Of a DNA stretch of 64,000 bases, positions 57,655 to 64,000 are shown piece after piece. The DNA is from Barthelona sp. PCE (lineage: Eukaryota > Metamonada: BaSk clade), in the NCBI GenBank assembly GCA_040285745.1, contig JAUFOR010000002.1, forward strand, positions 806,001 to 870,000, given 5' to 3'. A model generated the notes under the pieces. It ran no database searches. It was not told the origin of the DNA and worked only from the letters and a program-made list of their open reading frames with translations. The stretch's first letter is position 1. Each line of letters opens with the position of its first letter. The translations under genes were made by a program, and so were the position numbers.

Positions 57655-58284
57655 ATGACAGATATGACAGAGGGCCATCCAACGGTGGATACAGAAGTGT
57701 GGTCTGATTTATTTTTTCGAGTCATAGCGGAAACAGATGAAGGACCTGTTTCAATCAGGTTGACGTTTCAATTCGATTTAATGAAGATTTCAGGCGTTGT
57801 AGATAAGGAATCAGGCATTTCAGCCAATGAGATTGCTAAGCAAAAACTCGCATCCAGCTTTTTTACATTTTTAACTGCTTTTTTGGGCAAATGTAACAGG
57901 GTTAGACACGTTAATGAGGATGTAGGTTGCACTTCCATATTCCATTGCTCTGATTTTCACATTTTAGCGGGTGATAACGGCTATATGAATGGAGTATTTG
58001 ATGGTGAAGTAGTTACAGACAAGCAGAAGTTTATAGAAAGCTTTAATGTGGACGCAGATCCCATTCCGATGAAGAAGGGGACTATTTTCGCACTAAATTT
58101 GGGGAACAATCGATTTTCTAACCTTTTTGGCATTGCCTTGAAAGATATTCCTTATTCTATTAATATTCCCATTTATGGTAGAGTAGCTCCTGATTCTATG
58201 GGAGATTTAGACCGTGTTTTTAATCTTATAGGAACAACATTAGGAACACCTAAGTGGCCCACAATTCTTCGAAATGATGAATAA
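57655..58284 (+). CDS. Divergent cyclophilin-like protein
   Basis: A 209-residue protein. The order FFRVIAETDEGPVSIRLTFQF (N-terminal strands), IFHCSDFHILAGDNGYMNG, FIESFNVDADPIPMKKGTIFALNLGNN and IPIYGRVAPDSMGDLDRVFNLIG in that sequence mirrors cyclophilin: FHRxxPxFMxQGGD, then PGxLSMANxGxxTNGSQFF, then FGxVxxGMDVVxKIE. The catalytic Arg of FHR is Cys and QGGD is LAGD, so proline isomerase activity is doubtful. The assignment is from pattern only. The frame extends upstream only from a TTG. The next gene starts 29 bp after its TAAA stop. Confidence 0.55.
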   Translation: MTDMTEGHPTVDTEVWSDLFFRVIAETDEGPVSIRLTFQFDLMKISGVVDKESGISANEIAKQKLASSFFTFLTAFLGKCNRVRHVNEDVGCTSIFHCSDFHILAGDNGYMNGVFDGEVVTDKQKFIESFNVDADPIPMKKGTIFALNLGNNRFSNLFGIALKDIPYSINIPIYGRVAPDSMGDLDRVFNLIGTTLGTPKWPTILRNDE

Positions 58285-58313
58285 ATGATTTGCGTTTTTT
58301 TTTCACAAAAGTA

Positions 58314-61187
58314 ATGTTTATGGTCCAAAAGTTTCCTAGAATCATTCATATGTGCGATGGTCAGGCAGAAACAAACATAAAGTGTTTTAATAATTTTTTA
58401 TCCTTTCATCAAATGGCCTTCGAAAGAGGATCCATTAAGTTCGTACAACCTGTGTACTGGGAAAACTTCTTCCCTGTACTGACTGGTGGGCTACAACTAA
58501 AACGTAACGTTCTTTCTCATTTTTTAATATGGGTTACAATGTACTTTGTTCTATTTTTCACAGACAGTGCACCTCTAATAGTTACAGCATTCTTATTTCC
58601 AAGTGTTAGCTTTGTTTTTTTGCGCTTTGTAACTGTAACGATAAAAAAAATGAAGGATATGGATGTTGAACAGTTTTTTAATGTTGAGATTGGATACACC
58701 GGCGGAATAATTCATATTGCACTGAGCGCTTTGTGTTCCTTTTGCTTTTTGGAGTACAAACACCACATCAAAGATACATCTTTCTGGTTTTACCACGTTT
58801 TTTGTTGGACTGGTGCCATGTTTTCCTTTCTAAGAACCTTCCGCAGCACATTTGCTTCAACTCATGTTAATCATTGGAGTAGTCCCAGTCAAAGAGCATC
58901 ATATCTTTGCACAACCATCCTCATTTCTCTTTACAAAACAGATTTTTTAAGCTTTATTGGTGTCTCAGCAACATTTAATGAACAAAAATGGTGGTTTTGG
59001 ACTAATCAGTTCATCTCATATACACCCGTTCTCATGCTTATTGGGTTTCTGGGAGGATTCCATTATTTTGTCTTTTTTTTATTGGAGACAGCCAACATGT
59101 TTTTGTTAGGCGGATCGACTTTCCTTGATAATTTCAGAGCACCTATCATTTTCATCACAACATCATTCGTTATTGCAAGTTGTAGTCTTTTGGATAGTGT
59201 GTCCGTTAAGGTTGGAGCTGTTGTAGTTCTTGCTGTCTACCTGTCAGGGCTTTCAGCCAATTTCCACAAGCAGACTAAAACGCATCATCTTCAAATGCTG
59301 GTCAGAGCTATTATTTCCGGTTTTTGTGCGTTTGCTGCAGAGTATTGGCAGATTTCCAGTGATAAGCGTAGGACATGTATCATTATTGCAGTTTGTATAC
59401 ACTGCCTTATACACTGTATACTTCCTCGAATTTTGAAATATTTCCAGTTTATCACCGATGAACTGTACAATATGCCTCCTGCTAAAGAAGATGTTCGCTT
59501 ACACCGGTTAATTGCTGTCACGAAAGTCTTGAACGAAATTGTTCTGTTCCTTCTGCTTCCTACCGCTATTTCATATGTTGAACCTGACAGAAGTGGTCGC
59601 ATATATAGCTTATGGGCTGCAGTGCGTCTGTTTGCTAGTGTTAGAACACCGATTCAGCACTCGCATCACTATGGATACGGTACAATGCTGTACACTTTGT
59701 TGTGGCACTTTGATGCACGAACATGGGGCATTCCACCAGTCACTGAACTACTTGTTACATGGCCAACCTTCACATTATACTTATCCCGCGTCTGGGTAAG
59801 CTTTATTAACGCTATGCGTCTCACAGCTCTATCAGTGACACTCATACCTCTTTTACCGGACATACCGATGTCAGCTTTCAGAAAAGCAACATGGGTTGGA
59901 TACATTGGTCTATCATTTGTGTGTACATTCCTGCAAATCCCACCCATGCATTTCTATACATCAAACTGGCCAACGCTGCGGCCTCGAAGGGGACATGATG
60001 CTCAGTTTACAAAGGAGGATCTTGCTGAGTCACTGAACTCTCTGTCAGTGTTGGAAGTCATGAAAGAGTTCACCAGAGACCCAATTTCAACAGCAGGATA
60101 TGCACTTGATTATGATACGTCATTCATTGTTATATTCAGTGGTTCTCAACCTGTTATTATTGACGTTAAGGAATCTGGCTTTGGGTTCTGCTCTTATCAA
60201 TACAGGGTCCTCGATTCACATGCTACTTCCTGCCAGAATGCAGAACAGACCACAATATTGAGTGGAACAGGCTTCGATGATTACAATCAAGATGATATTT
60301 CAACTCTCATAGTTTGCTTTAAGGAGATATTTACAGATTATAACATGGTGAGAAAGGCTACATTGTCTTACAGAGCTCTCATACGCAATCAGTTCGACAA
60401 ATATGTGTGCTTACCTCATGCGTTCTCCCGTCAAATCAACGCAGGTGTGCAATTCTTAGCAGCTATAAAGAATGGTATGATACAAAAGAGCGAAAGTATT
60501 AGTTACGAGTCTCTTTTACGATTATTTCAGATACGATTCGGTGAACAGTTCAACACCTTCGATACGCTTCCAATTGTGAGTGAAATGAATGCCATATATG
60601 ATGAGCTCAGAGAAGTCCTTTCAGGGTTCAATGATACAATTGATGGTTATGACTCTTTCAGCAGTGCAACAAATTTAGAAGTACCATTCAAAGATACTGC
60701 GGATTATTTTAAGCTTAAAGAAGATGCAAAGTGGGTTATTCGCCATGCCATCATCAACTTTACTGAAGGACTGATAGACTTTATTAAACTGGATAGCGTT
60801 GAGAACTTTAGATACTTTCCCACTGCTGACAAATACTTCTTTGATAATCTTGAGAGTGCCCGTGATGTGCAGAAAAACTACAAAAATAGTGGTAAAACTC
60901 GCGATATTAATGTTCCAGTCGCTTCAATTGGTATAAGCAATAATGAAATTTTAAGCTTTTCAGAATCTAGGAGTGAATGCGTGATAACAAGATTTAACGC
61001 AGAAACATTGCGCTCATTTTGGATCGCCCAAGTTTCAGAGCATGTTGTATTTGCATTCACAGAAAGCGAAAGATACCTGAATCAAATGAGCTTTATTTGG
61101 CTTCGCAACTTTTCCACACAAACAGTAGACAGCGTACACGGCCACGCAAGTGTCGTCTCCTCTGTTAATGTTTGTGGGTGTTATTAA
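58314..61187 (+). CDS. Pecanex-like multi-pass membrane protein
   Basis: A 957-residue protein of the pecanex family, large ER or endomembrane proteins linked in animals to Notch signalling. Roughly twelve to fourteen membrane segments lie between about 50 and 560. The cytosolic end carries the family features: LSYRALIRNQFD, then CLPHAFSRQINAGVQFL, KWVIRHAIINFTEGLIDFIKLD, then SECVITRFNAETLRSFWIAQ and NQMSFIWLRNF, which correspond to the C-terminal pecanex domain. It starts at the ATG at 58314 (or 58320) after a 29-bp gap with GTTTTTTTTTCAC. Family members are often over 1500 residues. Stop TAAA. Confidence 0.85.
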   Translation: MFMVQKFPRIIHMCDGQAETNIKCFNNFLSFHQMAFERGSIKFVQPVYWENFFPVLTGGLQLKRNVLSHFLIWVTMYFVLFFTDSAPLIVTAFLFPSVSFVFLRFVTVTIKKMKDMDVEQFFNVEIGYTGGIIHIALSALCSFCFLEYKHHIKDTSFWFYHVFCWTGAMFSFLRTFRSTFASTHVNHWSSPSQRASYLCTTILISLYKTDFLSFIGVSATFNEQKWWFWTNQFISYTPVLMLIGFLGGFHYFVFFLLETANMFLLGGSTFLDNFRAPIIFITTSFVIASCSLLDSVSVKVGAVVVLAVYLSGLSANFHKQTKTHHLQMLVRAIISGFCAFAAEYWQISSDKRRTCIIIAVCIHCLIHCILPRILKYFQFITDELYNMPPAKEDVRLHRLIAVTKVLNEIVLFLLLPTAISYVEPDRSGRIYSLWAAVRLFASVRTPIQHSHHYGYGTMLYTLLWHFDARTWGIPPVTELLVTWPTFTLYLSRVWVSFINAMRLTALSVTLIPLLPDIPMSAFRKATWVGYIGLSFVCTFLQIPPMHFYTSNWPTLRPRRGHDAQFTKEDLAESLNSLSVLEVMKEFTRDPISTAGYALDYDTSFIVIFSGSQPVIIDVKESGFGFCSYQYRVLDSHATSCQNAEQTTILSGTGFDDYNQDDISTLIVCFKEIFTDYNMVRKATLSYRALIRNQFDKYVCLPHAFSRQINAGVQFLAAIKNGMIQKSESISYESLLRLFQIRFGEQFNTFDTLPIVSEMNAIYDELREVLSGFNDTIDGYDSFSSATNLEVPFKDTADYFKLKEDAKWVIRHAIINFTEGLIDFIKLDSVENFRYFPTADKYFFDNLESARDVQKNYKNSGKTRDINVPVASIGISNNEILSFSESRSECVITRFNAETLRSFWIAQVSEHVVFAFTESERYLNQMSFIWLRNFSTQTVDSVHGHASVVSSVNVCGCY

Positions 61188-61215
61188 AATAAATGGTATA
61201 GTTAGAATTGATTCA

Positions 61216-62280
61216 ATGAATTCACACCTTTTCATAGCGGAGCGATATAAAGACGTTCTGGGGCAGACAACGTTCCGGGCAGACATAGCTTTCAAACCTG
61301 TTGCAAAGCGTATCCAACTGTTTGATCTGGAAATGCACTCAAACTCTTCATTTCCTCTACTTCTATCCTGTTCGAAGACTGAGGTGTTCTGTAGCAACGT
61401 GCTGAACCCGAAATCAACGAACTTACTGGGCTCAATTGAATTCACACCAGATACAAAACTGCAAGTGGAGTTACAACGTTTAGCTTGGTTTCCAACGGAT
61501 GCAGGCGCATTCTTAGTTGGTCTTTCTGGACAGGGAATAGCCATGGTTGATACAGAATCATTTCAGACCGCGTGCTACCTGAAGGTATATCCTAAACGCT
61601 TCCACTTCATTGAATTTGCACCACGAAAACCGCTTTTCGCTGTTGGATCGAGCTCTTGGGGTACTCGACTTGTTGATCTCCGCACGATGGATACAAGCAT
61701 CGTTCTCCACAGCGGAGGTCCAGCAGAATGCGTTGATGGTCACTGGTTGTCAGATAATCTCTTTTTCCACACTACTCGACAGCGTTCTTTTGAACTGTGG
61801 GACATACGCAAGCATGAGCCGCTGTCGTCTGGTAGATTAGAAGACGCAGTGCTCAAGACATGTATAGGTGAGGATGGTGTTTTTGGAATTAATAATCAAG
61901 GAAACCTTGATCTGTACGATGTTTATGAGACTAAGAAACTGTCAGATGAACCCATCGACGTCGGATTGCTTCCACTTATGCTGTACAAAAACAATGACTC
62001 ACTTATATACACAACAAAAGCCCGTAACGATCTGGTTGTCAGCAAATCGCTTCACACAGGGCTCATATGCAGGCAACCGGCGCACATGTTGCCTATTGTG
62101 GCTTCTGCTCATACAGATGGGATACTATTTACAGGGCAATTCAACGGAGTCGTTGCGAGATGGGACATGATCTCATTGCAGCACCAGAGCCGCGGCATCA
62201 CAACATTAACAAAAGTTGATGCCTCAAGATCAAATGCAGCGCATGTCTTTGCTGATGAAAGGGGCTTTACTGCTGATTGA
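61216..62280 (+). CDS. WD40 protein, ERCC8/CSA-like
   Basis: A 354-residue WD40 protein. A clear block matches CSA (ERCC8): VELQRLAWFPTDAGAFLVG (CSA has TVQWYPHDTGMF), VDTESFQTACYLKV (CSA WDTNTLQTADVF), then FAVGSSSWGTRLVDLRT and FELWDIRKHEP. CSA is the substrate receptor of a CUL4-DDB1 ubiquitin ligase in transcription-coupled repair; DIRK fits the WDxR DDB1-binding box. Length is close to human CSA (396). The ATG at 61216 lies 28 bp after the pecanex stop; an ATG at 61168 would overlap pecanex. The 3' end overlaps the RPN10 gene by 14 bp. Confidence 0.72.
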   Translation: MNSHLFIAERYKDVLGQTTFRADIAFKPVAKRIQLFDLEMHSNSSFPLLLSCSKTEVFCSNVLNPKSTNLLGSIEFTPDTKLQVELQRLAWFPTDAGAFLVGLSGQGIAMVDTESFQTACYLKVYPKRFHFIEFAPRKPLFAVGSSSWGTRLVDLRTMDTSIVLHSGGPAECVDGHWLSDNLFFHTTRQRSFELWDIRKHEPLSSGRLEDAVLKTCIGEDGVFGINNQGNLDLYDVYETKKLSDEPIDVGLLPLMLYKNNDSLIYTTKARNDLVVSKSLHTGLICRQPAHMLPIVASAHTDGILFTGQFNGVVARWDMISLQHQSRGITTLTKVDASRSNAAHVFADERGFTAD

Positions 62281-63091
62281 TGAATTCTTCATACTGCGAC
62301 ACTAACAGCTCAATAGTTTCCGCATCACACTCACTCAGATCAATTCCCTGTTCCAACCAATACAAACCACACTCCTCTGTGTATGCTGCAGGTTCGGCGG
62401 CTGCAGGCTCGGAAACGTTGGCGGACTGCATGCTTTCCTCAAGTACCTGCTGCATCTGTTCTTCTTCAGTCATATTGGGAGGTACATAAGCCATCATGTT
62501 GTTTGCACCTCCGAAAAGAGAAGTTGCGCGCATGAGATCGGTCAGATTCCCCTGGCGACTAATGGTTATGAGCTCATTGGGGATAATCTCTTCATAGTAA
62601 AAATGATGGTAACTATCAACAATGTTCCTTAAAACAGCGGCGTTCTGTGTTGTTACGTCACGGCCGAAAGACACAACAACGAGCTTAATGCGTGCGTCCT
62701 TTAATGCATCTTGCACCTTCTGAAGACGTTCCTCATCCTCAATATCTATCGGATTACAAACTAACAACACAATGCTCTTACGAAAGTGATCCTCTGCACC
62801 TGCGTTCTGTAGAGTGAGAATGCCCAAACGGATAGCACGTACAATATCATAAGATGGATTAAATTTTGCTTTCTGAAAACTGTTCAAAATCTTTGTACGA
62901 TCCCTTGTACAAGGGCTGAGCACTCCACCCCCGCCCGTAACGAAGCCCACAGTATTTTCTCCGTTGGAACTTAAAAAGTAGTCTGTAAATGAACCGCTCG
63001 CAGTTAATTGTGCTTCTAGCCGGCTACTAATGTAATCATACGATCTCGCATAATCTGAATTGTCAATAACAACAACACAAGCCTCTGGCAT
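62267..63091 (-). CDS. RPN10: 26S proteasome subunit RPN10/PSMD4
   Basis: A 274-residue RPN10, the ubiquitin receptor of the proteasome lid-base hinge. It starts with the vWA domain (ACVVVIDNSDYARS, then GFVTGGGGVLSP, DIVRAIRLGILTLQNA, RKSIVLLVCNP, IKLVVVSFGRD). After it comes one ubiquitin-interacting motif, TEEEQMQQVLEESMQSA (about 217-233). Yeast Rpn10 also has one UIM, animals have two. The acidic end is short. The stop TAAA overlaps the end of the ERCC8-like gene, which faces it. With the CSA-like neighbour both relate to ubiquitin, but that is probably chance. Confidence 0.96.
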   Translation of the reverse strand: MPEACVVVIDNSDYARSYDYISSRLEAQLTASGSFTDYFLSSNGENTVGFVTGGGGVLSPCTRDRTKILNSFQKAKFNPSYDIVRAIRLGILTLQNAGAEDHFRKSIVLLVCNPIDIEDEERLQKVQDALKDARIKLVVVSFGRDVTTQNAAVLRNIVDSYHHFYYEEIIPNELITISRQGNLTDLMRATSLFGGANNMMAYVPPNMTEEEQMQQVLEESMQSANVSEPAAAEPAAYTEECGLYWLEQGIDLSECDAETIELLVSQYEEFINQQ

Positions 63092-63332
63092 CCAATGAGA
63101 AGGAGAATAAAAGCTTTTTCAACAAAACAATGCTTTACTAATTGACTTAAGCTCGCAATACTAAACAACCTCCACATAAAGCGTTTTCACGCTGGGAAAA
63201 AGAAAAAATCACTAAACTTGGGCTTTTCATTTGTTCTGCTCAATATATGAATATTACCTGTATCAAATGTGGGAACATGGTTTAAATTGTGTAAGACCTA
63301 TACCTGCTTAACTACAATGATTTACAAAAGCT

Positions 63333-64000
63333 CTAACTATCTAAAAAGAGCCAACTAACAAACTCAGTTTCCTTTTTCGAATCCTTCCTCTTGTTACCAC
63401 CTGTGTTGCGCTCTTTTAGCTTTGTCACACGCCTCCATGTCTGTATCTCATCCACAAAACGGTTCATAAGCGATACATAATCCACGGGTATCAACTGCTC
63501 ATCCGTGTTGGCTTCCTCGCCAGGAGGGAGAGGAGTACCTGATATCAACCGAATGTACTCCTTGTACGGCTCACTCAATAACTCACAATTCAAAATCGGG
63601 AAAATCTGTTCCCTCAACGGTAGCGGGAAAAAACTCTTCTCTAACTTTTTTAATTTCTCTTTGCACACCTCATAGTACTCAAGTAGATTTTCTCTAGTTA
63701 TGACACCTGCAAGCTTTTTCTGCAAAAACATGCTGGAGTTCAACAAGCACTGTGATATAAAATAAAACTTCTCCTGTTCATCAATGATGTTCCTCGATTG
63801 ACTCAGGAACGTGATTGCGCGACATGAGTACAACTCTCTGGTGTTCTTATCCCTTCTCGCAACGCTCGCTGTCACTAGCTCCGGTCTGTAGTGAGCTGGA
63901 ACACCAAAAAGTCGTGTGATGCTAGTTTTCAGACTGTTTGGTATCGTGTGAAGAACTCCCTCCACGTAATGCGACTTATCTGTCTTTGTTATGGTTGGAA
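63333..64000 (-). CDS. Hypothetical protein, 5' end beyond the window
   Basis: An open frame that continues past the right edge of the window, so the start is missing. The first codon that could start it inside the window is a GTG at 63965, while upstream codons stay open to 64000. At least 222 residues are present, helical and with many charged residues: FLSQSRNIIDEQEKFYF, LLEYYEVCKEKLKKLEKSFFPLPL, WRRVTKLKERN and a lysine-rich end near KRKDSKKE. I do not recognise it. Stop TAG. RPN10 starts 241 bp away on the same strand. Confidence 0.7.
   Translation of the reverse strand, partial: PTITKTDKSHYVEGVLHTIPNSLKTSITRLFGVPAHYRPELVTASVARRDKNTRELYSCRAITFLSQSRNIIDEQEKFYFISQCLLNSSMFLQKKLAGVITRENLLEYYEVCKEKLKKLEKSFFPLPLREQIFPILNCELLSEPYKEYIRLISGTPLPPGEEANTDEQLIPVDYVSLMNRFVDEIQTWRRVTKLKERNTGGNKRKDSKKETEFVSWLFLDS

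Noticed and set aside
61168-61187. Start of the ERCC8-like protein at the ATG inside pecanex
   Set aside because: It is possible, but the extra 16 residues do not match the family and the ATG at 61216 gives a start beyond the pecanex stop.
1-64000. tRNA, rRNA genes and CRISPR arrays
   Set aside because: I looked through the larger spacers for T-loop type sequence (GGTTCGAATCC and variants) and for regular repeats and found none. A covariance-model search would be decisive.

Overview
The window is nuclear DNA of a microbial eukaryote with a very compact, intron-poor genome. It carries beta-tubulin, 26S proteasome subunit RPN10, the INO80 remodeller, UPF2, eIF5A, the SNARE YKT6, EDEM-type mannosidase, phosphomannomutase and pecanex, all read with the standard genetic code (TAA, TAG and TGA all serve as stops). 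None of the roughly 43 protein genes needs an intron. Genes lie on both strands, and facing genes are separated by 1 to 45 bp, or overlap. This density, together with frequent stop codons that read TAAA (a poly(A) signal type described in trichomonads), suggests a protist of the metamonad kind. That placement is inference; no rRNA or tRNA gene was found to settle it.

Layout. 1-7.4 kb: a propeller-like protein, a small CH-like protein, a multi-pass membrane protein, an LRRC40-type LRR protein, a REEP/Yop1 ER-shaping protein and a SPOUT1 RNA methyltransferase. 7.4-9.2 kb: gene-free DNA with an inverted-repeat mobile element inserted in a duplicated fragment. 9.2-19 kb: beta-tubulin, CLPTM1, INO80, a secreted protein and a membrane-anchored metallophosphoesterase. 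19-24.3 kb: a 1157-residue unknown membrane protein and a PH-LRR protein. 24.6-29.4 kb: three secretory or lysosomal peptidases in tandem (C1A, S28, C1A), the last with an extraordinary poly-cysteine tail. 29.9-44.8 kb: a vWA protein, phosphoglycerate kinase, an IPI1/TEX10 homologue, a tiny PHD-like protein, a secreted protein, YKT6, phosphomannomutase, an EDC4-like protein, NOL10, an EDEM-type mannosidase and a membrane beta-repeat protein. 44.8-45.8 kb: second copy of the duplicated fragment, without the mobile element. 45.8-64 kb: eIF5A, an unknown helical protein, a bacterial-type GH13_18 sugar phosphorylase, UPF2, small membrane and propeller-like proteins, a secreted Cys-rich LRR protein, a divergent cyclophilin, pecanex, an ERCC8/CSA-like WD40 protein, RPN10 and one gene cut by the window end.

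The genes form no single pathway, but themes recur: ribosome biogenesis (IPI1/TEX10, NOL10, SPOUT1), RNA surveillance (UPF2, possibly EDC4), N-glycan supply and ER quality control (PMM, EDEM, CLPTM1, REEP) and secreted or lysosomal hydrolases. Many genes have a T/C-rich tract ending about 5-35 bp before the chosen ATG. I used it to choose starts where a longer frame began with a non-ATG codon. Beta-tubulin, PGK, the first C1A peptidase and parts of others use strongly C-ending codons, consistent with high expression, while most neighbours use A/T-ending codons.

The most unusual items are the nested mobile element with its unoccupied twin, the laterally acquired-looking GH13_18 enzyme, the poly-Cys peptidase tail, a YKT6 without a CaaX box, and gene ends so close that they overlap. 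I did not find a clear candidate for a wholly new multi-gene system.
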